Numbered from the stretch's first letter, positions 1-9,005 are shown. The stretch is 46,624 nucleotides of DNA from Comamonadaceae bacterium (GCA_947450695.1 CANFWV010000022.1:1-46624); one strand, 5' to 3'. A program made the numbers and translations. The notes: generated by a model not told the origin, from the letters alone.

Positions 1-1
1 A

Positions 2-469
2 GAAACCGTGCACTTGGCCGTTCTCGAACAGGCAGACATCATGTATTTGTTCAATCTCGAAAGCCAACAGGCTATCGGGATGAGGTCTTATCTGGGCGTA
101 CGCAAGCCCGCATTTTGCAGCAGTGAAGGCCGCGCTATTTTGGCCTTCAGCCCGCCCGCAGTTGTCAAGCACGTGCTCAAAAGCGCGTTGCTTGCGCGGA
201 CGCCACGCACCGTCATCAAACCAGCCGCACTGGTCAAACTCCTCGCAGGGGTCGCTCAGACCGGCTATGCGGTGGATGACGAAGAAAGTGACGCAGGCAT
301 GCGCGGCTTGGCGGCGCCTATCCGGGACGCCAGTGGCACGGTGATTGCGGCTGTCGGTTTAGCAGGCCCTGTGCAACGGCTGAGTAAAAAGAACTTGCGC
401 AGCTACACGCCGTGGGTGCTTCACGCCGCGCAGGCCATCTCGACACGCTTAGGCTATCGGCCTGACTGA
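2..469 (+). CDS. IclR-family transcriptional regulator, C-terminal effector domain (5' truncated)
   Basis: The frame is open from the first bases of the window and ends at 469, so the gene begins upstream and only its last ~155 residues are present. The visible part matches the IclR effector-binding domain: an N-terminal ETVHLAVLEQ strand, a GMRSYLGVRKPAFCSSEGRA segment (family pattern R..G.r.p.h.tA.GkA), the YAVDDEES-D-GMRGLAAPI motif and the AAVGLAGP strand. The DNA-binding winged helix would lie off the window. IclR proteins bind small aromatic or organic acids and control nearby catabolic genes; the effector cannot be told. It runs co-directionally into the CobW gene 42 bp downstream. The GTG at 8 is an internal valine, not a start. 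Family assignment is firm, target unknown. Confidence 0.85.
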   Translation, partial: ETVHLAVLEQADIMYLFNLESQQAIGMRSYLGVRKPAFCSSEGRAILAFSPPAVVKHVLKSALLARTPRTVIKPAALVKLLAGVAQTGYAVDDEESDAGMRGLAAPIRDASGTVIAAVGLAGPVQRLSKKNLRSYTPWVLHAAQAISTRLGYRPD

Positions 470-511
470 ACTAAATACCCTACTGAGGATGGGTTAGCGC
501 AAAACGCCTTT

Positions 512-1534
512 ATGCAAACAGCCATAGCTCCATCCACACGCATTCCCGTCTACTTGTTGACGGGCTATCTCGGCAGTGGCAAAACGACGCTCTTAGCCGC
601 TTGGTTGCAGAGCAAAGAACTGGCTGAATCCGCACTCATCATCAACGAGGTTGGCGAGGTTGGACTTGACCAACATGTCTTGCATGCCATGAACGAGAGC
701 GCTGCGCTGCTGACCAGTGCCTGCATCTGTTGCACAGGACTCCCTGGACTTGAGCAAGCATTGGCAGATCTTTTCTGGGCCCGCCTGCAGCGCAAGATGG
801 CGCCATTCTCTGCCGTCATCATTGAGACAACCGGGTTGGCAGACCCATCACCGATTGCAGCGCTCTTCAAGACCGATACCCTGCTGCGTGACCGTTATAG
901 GTTGGCCGGTATCGTCACGACCCTGAGCGCGACCAGCGGCCTGCAAGTGCTGGCAAGCCACAGTGAAGCCGTGTCACAGGTCCGCCATGCCAACCTCGTC
1001 ATCATGACCAAGACTGACGTGGACTCGACAGAGGATGTGGCGGCGCTCCAACGGGTCGCGCGCGAATTAAATCCAGAGGCAGGTTGGGTGACATCGGCAA
1101 AGGCCAGTTTGGACGCGAAAACAATGCTGGCGCTGTTAGCAGAACAGCCAACGCCAGCGGTATCTGAAGTCAATGAAGTCATTCACGATCCCCATGACAC
1201 GCATGACCCGGCGCACGAGCATCGACACAGCGAAGCGCATGACGGCATACATCACGGCGCTCGAAGCGTCTTTTTTCCAATGCCAGATTCGGTCAAACGC
1301 CAAGCCTTCTCGACCCGACTTGAACACTGGATTTGCAAGCACGAAGCCTCACTGCTTCGGATCAAGGGAATGATCCAGATCGACGACGGCACTATGGTCA
1401 CAGTGCAATGGTCTTTGGGTGACAGACAAGCCGACATGGCGCTCTTCAGCACCGCTGCAGACCCAGCGCTCACCCTGCGAACGGGACTCACGGTGATAGC
1501 CGATCAAGCGTTTGATACGAGCCTGTGGGACTGA
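512..1534 (+). CDS. CobW/COG0523-family metal-handling GTPase with His-rich loop
   Basis: A 340-residue G3E-class P-loop GTPase. Seen: Walker A GYLGSGKTT at residues 18-26, the CxCC metal motif (Cys71, Cys73, Cys74), an ETTGLADP switch-like segment, and MTKTD in place of the usual NKxD guanine-specificity motif. A histidine-rich stretch at roughly residues 224-250 (HDPHDTHDPAHEHRHSEAHD) precedes the CobW C-terminal domain. Family members are GTP-dependent metal chaperones or insertases (Zn, Co, Ni, Fe and others); the metal cannot be read from sequence. It lies 122 bp upstream of the PQQ-associated ABC cassette, so a link to metal supply for the quinoprotein is possible but is inference. ATG at 512 starts directly before the P-loop strand and fits the family length. 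Confidence 0.85.
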   Translation: MQTAIAPSTRIPVYLLTGYLGSGKTTLLAAWLQSKELAESALIINEVGEVGLDQHVLHAMNESAALLTSACICCTGLPGLEQALADLFWARLQRKMAPFSAVIIETTGLADPSPIAALFKTDTLLRDRYRLAGIVTTLSATSGLQVLASHSEAVSQVRHANLVIMTKTDVDSTEDVAALQRVARELNPEAGWVTSAKASLDAKTMLALLAEQPTPAVSEVNEVIHDPHDTHDPAHEHRHSEAHDGIHHGARSVFFPMPDSVKRQAFSTRLEHWICKHEASLLRIKGMIQIDDGTMVTVQWSLGDRQADMALFSTAADPALTLRTGLTVIADQAFDTSLWD

Positions 1535-1656
1535 CGCCACCCGCAAGCATCAGCCTAAAAAATCAAAACCAACACGCAATGCGCGTCATTAGAATGCAGT
1601 AATACTTAGGGTGCAAACCTACAGCATTTATCAACCCAACGACCCATCCTCCATCC

Positions 1657-2394
1657 ATGCTCTGTATCAAGAACATCAGCAAGCGCTACGGCACTCAGGT
1701 CGCGCTAGATCAGTTGTCATTCGACATTCAGGCAGGTGAATTTTGCGTGCTGCTGGGCCCCAACGGGGCAGGTAAATCAACCCTGTTTCAAGTGTTGACG
1801 GGACTGTTTTCTCCCGACAATGGCGACGTCGAATTGTTCGGCGCCTCCATGCGAAAAAACCCGCAAAAAGTCTTGACTGACTTAGGCGTTGTGTTTCAAC
1901 AGCAGTCGCTGGACATGGACTTGTCTGTTTGCCGCAACCTGATGTTCCATGCGCAGCTGCATGGTCTGATTTGGCGTCAGATTGAAAATCAGGCCAAAGC
2001 TTTGCTGGCCCAACTCGGCCTGCCAGACGCTTGGGAAAAGCCCGTCAGAGCCTTGTCGGGTGGCAACCGCCGCAAGGTCGAGTTGGCGCGGGCCCTGCTT
2101 CACCAACCTTCGCTTATTTTGATGGACGAGCCCACGGTTGGGCTGGACCCCAAATCCCGGCGTGACCTATTAGAGGCCGTCACTGGTCAAGTTCGAGACC
2201 ACAAGCGCATGGTGCTCTGGGCCACGCATCTCGTCGAAGAAGCTAGCCAGGCGGATCGGGTGCTGGTGCTAAACCATGGCAAATTGATCGCCACCGGCTC
2301 ACCCGAAGACGTGCGAAGGCTACTGGGTGCAGACACCTTGGAGCAAGGATTTATCCAAATCACCCAGCCCAACCGGGCCAAAGAAACTGCATGA
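1657..2394 (+). CDS. ABC transporter ATP-binding protein, PQQ-alcohol-dehydrogenase-associated (PedB/LutE-like)
   Basis: A 245-residue cytoplasmic ABC ATPase. Seen: Walker A GPNGAGKST near residues 35-43, Q-loop at VVFQQQ, signature LSGGNRRKVELARALL, Walker B LILMDEPTVGLD and the switch histidine in WATHLVEEA. It is the first gene of a tight cassette. Its last four bases overlap the beta-propeller gene (ATGA at 2391-2394), then come the binding protein and an ABC-2-type permease. This ATPase/propeller/binding-protein/permease set is the PQQ-dependent-catabolism cassette known as PedA1A2BC in Pseudomonas and as part of the Lut cluster in Methylobacterium; in both it has been tied to growth on lanthanide-dependent alcohol dehydrogenases. 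The transported substrate here is inferred, not shown. ATG 1657 gives the normal N-terminus. Confidence 0.88.
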   Translation: MLCIKNISKRYGTQVALDQLSFDIQAGEFCVLLGPNGAGKSTLFQVLTGLFSPDNGDVELFGASMRKNPQKVLTDLGVVFQQQSLDMDLSVCRNLMFHAQLHGLIWRQIENQAKALLAQLGLPDAWEKPVRALSGGNRRKVELARALLHQPSLILMDEPTVGLDPKSRRDLLEAVTGQVRDHKRMVLWATHLVEEASQADRVLVLNHGKLIATGSPEDVRRLLGADTLEQGFIQITQPNRAKETA

Positions 2395-3371
2395 ATACCT
2401 TCAAGTTCACCCGTCCCTTTGCACTACTGTTGGCAGGCTTCTTGACTGGACCAGCCGTCTTCGCAGACCCCTTGGCTTGGGTCTCCAGCGAAAAAGACAA
2501 CGCCATCACCCTGGTAGACCTGAACACTGGCAAAGTAACCGCCACAGTGCCCACCTGCAAGCGACCGCGCCACCTGCAATTGACGCCGGATCGCAAACAA
2601 GTGATCGTCGCCTGCAGTGACGCCAATGCCGCCGATGTGATTGACGTGACCAGCAGGCGCTCTGTACGGCAAATTCCCATGGGCGATTCGCCTGAAATTT
2701 TTGACATCGCGCCGGACGGAAAAACCCTGTATGTCTCAAACGAGGACGATGCCGAACTCAGCTTTATCGATGCACTCAATGGCAAAAAGTTGGCACAAGT
2801 CAAGGTCGGTCAAGAGCCCGAGGGTGTCAAGGTCTCTGCTGACGGCAAGACCGTCTTTGTGACGTCAGAGGTGGCCAACCGCGTGCATGTGATCGATGTT
2901 GCCAGCAAGCGCATCAAAACAAACATCACCGTGGGCGCCAGACCCCGACGCTTTGCAATTACCGAAAGCAGGCAAGAACTCTGGGTCACCAATGAATTGG
3001 CCGCCAGCATCAGTGTGATTTCTCTCAAAGATTTCAGCGTGCTGGCGACCATCCCGCTGCAACTCAAGGGCGCACGTTCTAGTGACATCACCCCGGTGGG
3101 GCTGGTGATGACCAAAGACGGCAGGCGCGCTTATGTGACGATGGGTCGGGCCAACCATGTGGCCTTCATTGACATCGCCAAACGCGAAGTCACCCACCAA
3201 GTACTCGTCGGGAAACGCCCGTGGAGCGTGGCCCTGAACGCCGATGAATCCAAGCTGTACGTCGTCAACGGTTTGTCGGACGACATGACCGTCATCGACA
3301 CCGCCAAAGCCAAAGCTTTGCAGAGCCTACCTGTGGGGCGAGTGCCGCACACCGTGGTGCTGACTGACTGA
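2391..3371 (+). CDS. PQQ-associated YVTN beta-propeller protein, periplasmic (PedA2/LutB-like)
   Basis: A 326-residue exported protein. A signal peptide (about residues 1-25, cut after ...GPAVFA) is followed by at least six repeats of the YVTN type: VTATVPTCKRPRHLQLTPD, LYVSNEDDAELSFID, VFVTSEVANRVHVID, LWVTNELAASISVIS, AYVTMGRANHVAFID and LYVVNGLSDDMTVID. This is the propeller protein that accompanies the PQQ-linked ABC transporter; its job (binding PQQ, metal or a chelate) is not settled. Its start overlaps the ATPase stop by four bases, so translational coupling is likely, and the binding-protein gene starts 11 bp after its stop. Family call is strong; biochemical role is unknown. Confidence 0.85.
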   Translation: MNTFKFTRPFALLLAGFLTGPAVFADPLAWVSSEKDNAITLVDLNTGKVTATVPTCKRPRHLQLTPDRKQVIVACSDANAADVIDVTSRRSVRQIPMGDSPEIFDIAPDGKTLYVSNEDDAELSFIDALNGKKLAQVKVGQEPEGVKVSADGKTVFVTSEVANRVHVIDVASKRIKTNITVGARPRRFAITESRQELWVTNELAASISVISLKDFSVLATIPLQLKGARSSDITPVGLVMTKDGRRAYVTMGRANHVAFIDIAKREVTHQVLVGKRPWSVALNADESKLYVVNGLSDDMTVIDTAKAKALQSLPVGRVPHTVVLTD

Positions 3372-3382
3372 ACGACGCACTG

Positions 3383-4573
3383 ATGAAACCGAACCCAAAT
3401 CCACACCGAACCCAAATGATCCGGCGAATGCTGTGCGCCAGTTTGTTGGCATTGACCGCAACGGCCACGTTGGCGGCCAACTGGAAAATCACAATTCTGC
3501 AAGAACTCAATGCCGCTGACCTTGAAAAGACGCGACTAGAGCGTGCTTATTTAGGCCATCCGGGTGGTCCGGCACAAGACGGCTGGAGCCAAGGCTTAGA
3601 CGACAGCCAATTCGAGCTGGACAGCACCAAGACAAAGATCACTTGGACAGCCCAAAAAATGGCCAGTTTGGCCGCAGCAAAAACCGCCGCGGAACAGGCA
3701 GAAAAAACCGGTTATCAGGCCTTGGTTGTCGACCTCCCGGCGAATTGGGTGGCTGCCGTAGCCAGCGCAGTCAAGATTCCAGTGATCAACGTGGGGGCCC
3801 CTGACGACAGCTTGCGCGAGAGCCAATGTCAGAGACAACTGCTGCACACCTTGCCCAGCGAACGCATGCGCACCGACGCCTTGGCGCAAGCCATGGTCTC
3901 GCGAAAGTGGTCCCAAATTCTCTTGCTGACAGGAACAAGCCCTGAAGACGTGATCCGTGCGGCTACCGCCCAGGCCAGCTTGCAGCGCTACGGCCTAAAG
4001 GTAGTGGCGCAGCGCCCCTTCAAACAAAGTGCCGACCCGCGTGAGCGCGACCTGGCCAACCCAAAACTACTCAGCAGCGGCGTGAACTACGACGCTGTTT
4101 GGGTGGTCGACACCCTGGGCGAATTTGCCCGTACATTGCCCTACAACATCCAAGCAGCTAGACCGGTGGTGGGTGATGCGGGCATGGTTGCGCTGGGATG
4201 GCATGCGCAATACGAACGCTATGGCGCACCTCAGGTATCGCGTCGTTTTGCGAAAAGTTTCAGGCGCCCCATGACGCAACAAGACTGGGCCAGCTGGATG
4301 GCGGGCAAGGCCATCGGCTTGGCCACCAGCGGTTTGGTCAAGGCGGATTCAGCCGCATTGCTAATTGCGCTGAACCGACTGAGCTTCGATGGCTCCAAAG
4401 GAGTGTCCATGCAGTTCCGATCTTGGGATGGACAGTTACAACAAACCATGCTGCTCACCGACGGTCAGAGCGTGATTGGTTTGGCCCCCGTTGAAGGTGT
4501 ACTCCATCCTCGTAACACCCTGGACACGCTGGGTGCCGACAGTGGTGAAAAACGCTGCATCAACCGACTCTGA
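3383..4573 (+). CDS. ABC transporter substrate-binding protein, PQQ-dehydrogenase system (PedA1/LutA-like)
   Basis: A periplasmic binding protein of 396 residues from ATG 3383, or 385 from the internal ATG at 3416. The later start gives a cleaner signal peptide (MIRRMLCASLLALTATATLAA), so 3416 is quite possible; no clear Shine-Dalgarno separates them. The mature part looks like a leucine-binding/Peripla_BP fold (YQALVVDLPANWVAAVA, VPVINVG-type strand, WSQILLLTGTSPEDV). It carries the LGHPGGPAQDGWSQG region typical of the PQQ-associated subfamily. It sits between the propeller gene and the permease in the same cassette, with five bases between its stop and the permease ATG. The ligand is unknown; lanthanide or lanthanide-chelate is the inference drawn from Ped/Lut systems. 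Confidence 0.82.
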   Translation: MKPNPNPHRTQMIRRMLCASLLALTATATLAANWKITILQELNAADLEKTRLERAYLGHPGGPAQDGWSQGLDDSQFELDSTKTKITWTAQKMASLAAAKTAAEQAEKTGYQALVVDLPANWVAAVASAVKIPVINVGAPDDSLRESQCQRQLLHTLPSERMRTDALAQAMVSRKWSQILLLTGTSPEDVIRAATAQASLQRYGLKVVAQRPFKQSADPRERDLANPKLLSSGVNYDAVWVVDTLGEFARTLPYNIQAARPVVGDAGMVALGWHAQYERYGAPQVSRRFAKSFRRPMTQQDWASWMAGKAIGLATSGLVKADSAALLIALNRLSFDGSKGVSMQFRSWDGQLQQTMLLTDGQSVIGLAPVEGVLHPRNTLDTLGADSGEKRCINRL

Positions 4574-4578
4574 CCGCC

Positions 4579-5451
4579 ATGACTCAACAAACACTTCACC
4601 CTCAAGCCGAAACACTGGTGCGCCAAACTGGCTGGCGTCACGCATTACTGGCCTTGCAGGCGATCACGGGGCGGGAGCTCTTCAAGTTCTCGCGCCAGTA
4701 CGGACGTTTGTTGTCAGCGCTGGTGCGCCCGCTGCTGTGGCTGGTCGTTTTTGCGGCCGGCTTTCGGAACGTCTTTGGCGTGGCAGTGGTCGAACCTTAC
4801 GACACCTATATCACTTACGACGAGTACATCGCCCCCGGCCTGATCGGCATGGTGCTGCTGTTCAACGGCATGCAGTCATCTCTGGCCATGGTCTACGACC
4901 GCGAAATGGGCCTCATGCGCTTGCTCCTCACCGCACCCTTGCCACGCTGGTGGGTATTGGCTTGCAAGCTCATGGCGACGACCGTGCTGTCGCTGATTCA
5001 GGTGCTGGCCTTCGTCATCGTCGCCGGCCTCTTAGGGACCCAATTGCCGCTGCTCGGGCCCCAGACTGCCCATGTCTTGTTGGCACTGGTTTCTGGCGCC
5101 CTGATGCTTGGCTCCATAGGTCTGCTGCTCAGCGTGCACATTCGCCAGTTGGAAAACTTCGCCGGCACCATGAACTTCGTGATCTTCCCGATGTACTTCA
5201 TTTCCACCGCCTTGTACCCGCTGTGGAAACTGCAGGAATCGGGCGCCGAATGGGTCTACCAACTCGCCCGCTTCAACCCCTTCAGCATGGCCATTGAATG
5301 GCTTCGCTTCGCCCTGTACAACAAAGATCCCGGCATTGCCCCTTGGGTGGTGCTGGGCACTTTGCTCATTTGTTTTGGCTTAGCCTGCTGGGGCTACGAC
5401 CCACAGCGCGGGTTTGGCCAGTTGAACAAACGCGGCGGCGGACCCGGCTGA
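4579..5451 (+). CDS. ABC-2 type transporter permease (PedC/LutF-like)
   Basis: A 290-residue inner-membrane permease of the ABC-2 type. It has about six hydrophobic helices (LVRPLLWLVVFAAGF, YIAPGLIGMVLLFNGM, TTVLSLIQVLAFVIVAGLLG, VLLALVSGALMLGSIGLLLSV, MNFVIFPMYFISTALYP and WVVLGTLLICFGLACW). The conserved ABC-2 segment FPMYFISTALYPLWKL, followed by FNPFSMAIEWLR, is clear. It is the last gene of the PQQ-associated cassette, five bases after the binding-protein stop. ABC-2 permeases are often exporters, so transport direction is open, although genetic work on Ped/Lut systems points to import at low metal concentration. No nucleotide-binding part is fused. Confidence 0.88.
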   Translation: MTQQTLHPQAETLVRQTGWRHALLALQAITGRELFKFSRQYGRLLSALVRPLLWLVVFAAGFRNVFGVAVVEPYDTYITYDEYIAPGLIGMVLLFNGMQSSLAMVYDREMGLMRLLLTAPLPRWWVLACKLMATTVLSLIQVLAFVIVAGLLGTQLPLLGPQTAHVLLALVSGALMLGSIGLLLSVHIRQLENFAGTMNFVIFPMYFISTALYPLWKLQESGAEWVYQLARFNPFSMAIEWLRFALYNKDPGIAPWVVLGTLLICFGLACWGYDPQRGFGQLNKRGGGPG

Positions 5452-5484
5452 GCCGCCCCCCCCTATTCCGAAAGTTATTCAAAA

Positions 5485-6477
5485 TTGAACTCAAAAAACC
5501 GGCGTCAATGTCTGGTGCAACTGGTCAGCTTGCTGGCGCTGGCACCCACCTTATCGCCTACAAGTGCCCAAGCAGAAGAGCCCGCCTACCCGCTTCGACC
5601 GATCACCCTGATCGTGCCTTGGCCTGCTGGCGGGTCCACCGATATATCGTTGCGTTTTTTGGCCGAAGAAGCAGGCAAACGCTTAGGCCAAACCGTCATC
5701 GTAGAAAACCGGCCGGGTGCCGGTGGCAGCATGGCCATGCCCTTGCTCCAAACGGCCAAGCCCGATGGCTACACCTTGGCCCAGATGCCGCAACCCGTGT
5801 TTCACATCGGCCACCGGCAAAAAGTGCTGTGGGATCCGATCCGCGACACCACGCCCATCATACAAATCTCGGGTTACACCTTTGGTGTTGTGGTGCCAAC
5901 GGCCAGTCCGTTTCAAAGCATGGCTGACATCCTCAAGTGGGGCCGGGAAAACCCCGGTCAGCTCACCGTTGGCTCCAACGGCATCGGCACCACACCGCAC
6001 ACCGCGATGGAAGAGTTGATGGAGCAACAAGGGATCCGCTACGTGCACGTCCCCTACAAGGGCACAACGGAGCAAATGCTGGCGGTCTCCTCAGGCCAAT
6101 TGATGGTAGGGGTGAACTCCACTGGTTTTGCACCCTATGTTGAGACCGGCAAGCTGCGTTTACTCGCCACCTTTGGAGATCACCGCAGCAAGCGCTGGCC
6201 TGAGTCGCCGACCATGAAAGAACTGGGGCTCGGCGTGGTCGCGATGTCGCCCTACGGCATCGTCGGACCCAGGGGGCTTTCACCTCAAGTCGTTCAAACA
6301 CTGCACGCGGCTTTCAAGGCCGCCATGAACGAGCCGATTCACCGCAATGAAATTGCCAAGTACGACCAAGAGCTCGCTTATCTGGGGCCTGAGGACTATG
6401 GCCGCTTCATGCGAGAAGCGTTTGCCGCTGAAAAACGCGCCGTCGATCGACTCGTTCAATTGCGAAGATCAAATTAA
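5485..6477 (+). CDS. Bug-family (TctC) tripartite tricarboxylate-type solute-binding protein
   Basis: A 330-residue Bug protein. A signal peptide ends near ...TSAQAEE. The body shows the family signatures: YPLRPITLIVPWPAGGSTDI, GQTVIVENRPGAGG, PDGYTLAQ and RYVHVPYKGTTEQMLAV. No ATG exists between the preceding in-frame stop (5449-5451) and the first domain, so the start is TTG 5485 or another non-ATG codon. Bug proteins deliver carboxylates to TctAB permeases or act as periplasmic sensors; no TctA/TctB is in the window. The gene lies 33 bp after the ABC permease and is convergent with the TonB receptor gene (19 bp between the stops). The ligand is unknown. Confidence 0.88.
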   Translation: MNSKNRRQCLVQLVSLLALAPTLSPTSAQAEEPAYPLRPITLIVPWPAGGSTDISLRFLAEEAGKRLGQTVIVENRPGAGGSMAMPLLQTAKPDGYTLAQMPQPVFHIGHRQKVLWDPIRDTTPIIQISGYTFGVVVPTASPFQSMADILKWGRENPGQLTVGSNGIGTTPHTAMEELMEQQGIRYVHVPYKGTTEQMLAVSSGQLMVGVNSTGFAPYVETGKLRLLATFGDHRSKRWPESPTMKELGLGVVAMSPYGIVGPRGLSPQVVQTLHAAFKAAMNEPIHRNEIAKYDQELAYLGPEDYGRFMREAFAAEKRAVDRLVQLRRSN

Positions 6478-6496
6478 AGCGGCAAACATCGCCCAT

Positions 6497-8878
6497 TTAA
6501 CCGCCAGCTGCTTTGTCAAACGAATAGCGCAATTGCAGCCATAGTGCGCGCGGTGCGCCGGGGGCATAAAACGTCGAATGCACCAAGGGGTAGCCGGCCT
6601 CGGTGCTACCCCCCAGTGGTCTGGCGGCGTAGTTGCCATTGGCATCAAAACCGTTGGGGCCTAACTGAGCTGCCGTGCTGTAACGAACATCAAAGACGTT
6701 GCTCAGCTGCACTGCCCATTGCCACTGCGGCGAGACCCGGTAGTTGGCTCCCAGATTGAAGGTGGCGTAGCCGGTACTGCGGCCTGAGCCTTGGTAGTAA
6801 GTGCCGTCAGCTTGTTGAGAATTGTTTTCGTTGCCGCGAGCCAAGGCCCCCGACATCCCGACCATGCCGCCATGCAACATCAAGACCGGTGACAGTGCTA
6901 AATCGGCAAATAATTTAAGCATCTGGCGTGGAATCAGGGGGATACGGTCGCCAGGCCGAACAGCGATAGTCCCATCAAAACCAGGTGTGCCTGCACTTGC
7001 TGAGCTGTTGCTGCTATTGCTACTGCCGTTGACCGTTTCCGCACTTTGGTAAGTGGCATCAAGCAAGGTGTACTGGGCACCCAGTTCCAGCGTTCCAGCC
7101 TTGCCACCCATGCCCAGCTCCAAGCCGCGTCGACGTGTCTTTCCAAAATTCTTGAAATAACCGAAGCCAGCCTGATCGTCGGCCACGAACAAAATATCGT
7201 CGCGGTTGTCTGTGCTGAACACGCCGGCATTCCACCGCAGGACGCCGCCAGACGTCCCACGCAAACCGGCCTCCAGCGTGCGGGCAATGACTTGTTTGAG
7301 AGGTGGGTCACCGGCCATAGCGTTGGGCAGCTTACAGGGTTGCTCTGGGTTGGCACAGCCCAGTTCGATTGCCGTGGGGGCCCGGCTGCTCTCGCTGTAG
7401 CCTGCGTAGCTGTTCAGACTTTTCGTTGGGCTGTAGGTCAGGCCAATCGCCGGATTCAAGCGAGAGAATTGATGCACGCCACTGAGCGACGCGGGGTCAC
7501 CCACCGCGTGAATTTGATCTTGGTTATCAATCAAGGTTTTGTTGTAGCGCCCAGACAAAGTCAGGTGAAGATTCTCCTTGAGCGAGACCGTGTCACTGAC
7601 ATAAAAACTTCCGGTTTGCATGCGTCCGCCAAGGTCTACCCGGTTGTCAAAAGGGGCGCTATCGGCAAAGGCGTTGATCCCGGTGACGCTGCGATCCGCG
7701 TTGAGATAACCCATTTGAGTAGATTGCAAAAAATTCACGCGACTGGCGTCATATCCGGCACCCGCCACCAGCTGATGACCCATGCCAGCCCAGTCTCCAA
7801 GCCAAGTCAATTGCCCCGACAGACCGTGGTTTTTCTGCGTGGTGCGGGTGCGGTTGATGAGCGCGTTTTGAACTTCGGAGGCGGACTGGTCCAGCGCAGC
7901 TTCGTTGATGTCCCCGTTGTAGCTGGCGCTCTGGATCTGGCGGTAATACACGTTGCCTGAAAACAGCAAACCATCGTGGATGGCGTGGCTCGCGGCCAGG
8001 TTCAACAGCGTCGATTTGTTTTGTGTGATGTCGGGCTTGGTGTACACGCTGCGCCAGTCGCGTGCCAACATGCTCTGCTCTTGTAAGCCATTGCCATTGA
8101 GCTGGTTGTCAGCATAAGCCCACGTCAACTTCAGGTCAGTCTGGGCATCTTGCCAACCGATTTTGCTGAACAACTGTCGCACGTCTGACGCCGAGTTGTT
8201 GCGCCAGCCTTGGTCTCTCGACTGATTCGTCGTCAAAAACCAACTCAGTCCCTGATCATTGAAGCCGCCATGTTCCAACTCCAAACTGCGCCGGGCATGA
8301 CTCCCCAACGTTGTCGTCAACACCGTCCCCGGATTCGACCGGCCGTCCTTGGTCTGCAGCGACAAAGCACCGCCCAGCGTGTTCAACCCAAACAATGGGT
8401 TGGAACCAGGCATCAAGGTCATTGACGAAATCGCTGAACGCGGTATCAAGTCCCAACTCACGACGTCACCAAAGGGCTGATTCATGCGCACCCCATCCAT
8501 GTACACCGACAAGCCTTGAGGCGTTCCCAGCAACGGCGACGCCGTGTAACCCCGGTAGTTAACATCAAGCTGATACGGATTGCCCTGCATTTCATTGACA
8601 TGCACACTGCCCAACCGGCGGTTCATAAAGTCCGCAAGATCACTGGCGCCGCTGGCCTGAATATCTCGGCTGGTGGCCGTTTGCACCGGTGCGGCCAATT
8701 CGTTAAGCGGCTGACCAATTCCGGGCAGAGGCGTGTTCGCAATCACCGTCACGGGGGCCAATTCAGAGGTCACCTCAGCGGCCTGAAGTTGGGTCTGTGC
8801 AGCGGACAAGGTCAGGCCCCAGCAGACAGCGATTGGAACTTTCGTGAACACCTTGCGCAATACCAAGCCAAACTCCAT
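6497..8878 (-). CDS. TonB-dependent outer-membrane receptor
   Basis: A 793-residue receptor on the minus strand from ATG 8878; an upstream TTG at 8884 would add only two residues. A signal peptide (to about ...QLQAAEV) is followed by the plug domain: TSRDIQASGASDLADFMNRR, VNYRGYTASPLLGTPQGLSV and NPLFGLNTLGGALSLQTKDG. The remainder is an aromatic- and asparagine-rich beta-barrel ending in an aromatic/basic strand (LRYSF). Such receptors import scarce ligands using TonB-ExbBD energy. Between a Ped/Lut-like ABC cassette and PQQ-dehydrogenase genes, a lanthanide-chelate receptor (as LutH) or a PQQ receptor (as PqqU) are the natural hypotheses; a siderophore cannot be excluded. It diverges from the histidine kinase gene across a ~127-bp shared promoter region. 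Confidence 0.85.
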   Translation of the reverse strand: MEFGLVLRKVFTKVPIAVCWGLTLSAAQTQLQAAEVTSELAPVTVIANTPLPGIGQPLNELAAPVQTATSRDIQASGASDLADFMNRRLGSVHVNEMQGNPYQLDVNYRGYTASPLLGTPQGLSVYMDGVRMNQPFGDVVSWDLIPRSAISSMTLMPGSNPLFGLNTLGGALSLQTKDGRSNPGTVLTTTLGSHARRSLELEHGGFNDQGLSWFLTTNQSRDQGWRNNSASDVRQLFSKIGWQDAQTDLKLTWAYADNQLNGNGLQEQSMLARDWRSVYTKPDITQNKSTLLNLAASHAIHDGLLFSGNVYYRQIQSASYNGDINEAALDQSASEVQNALINRTRTTQKNHGLSGQLTWLGDWAGMGHQLVAGAGYDASRVNFLQSTQMGYLNADRSVTGINAFADSAPFDNRVDLGGRMQTGSFYVSDTVSLKENLHLTLSGRYNKTLIDNQDQIHAVGDPASLSGVHQFSRLNPAIGLTYSPTKSLNSYAGYSESSRAPTAIELGCANPEQPCKLPNAMAGDPPLKQVIARTLEAGLRGTSGGVLRWNAGVFSTDNRDDILFVADDQAGFGYFKNFGKTRRRGLELGMGGKAGTLELGAQYTLLDATYQSAETVNGSSNSSNSSASAGTPGFDGTIAVRPGDRIPLIPRQMLKLFADLALSPVLMLHGGMVGMSGALARGNENNSQQADGTYYQGSGRSTGYATFNLGANYRVSPQWQWAVQLSNVFDVRYSTAAQLGPNGFDANGNYAARPLGGSTEAGYPLVHSTFYAPGAPRALWLQLRYSFDKAAGG

Positions 8879-9005
8879 GAACAATCAAAATTAAGGGCGC
8901 TCGCACTTCGAACGCTGTCGGTATTCTCCAAACCGGCCCGTCCATCAACAAGGGAAAAATTCCCGCCCTACGTGCGGAGATCGGCTACGATTCGCGCGCC
9001 ACGCC

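Noticed and set aside
4476..5297. 273-codon plus-strand frame overlapping the ABC permease
   Set aside because: Out of frame with the clear ABC-2 permease; Arg/Pro-rich translation with no hydrophobic or domain pattern.
3383..5451. Lanthanide import stated as the certain function of the ABC cassette
   Set aside because: The family association is good, but the ligand cannot be read from sequence; kept as a hypothesis only.
7046..7960. 304-codon plus-strand open frame inside the TonB receptor gene
   Set aside because: Shadow of the receptor gene; no recognisable motif, no start context.
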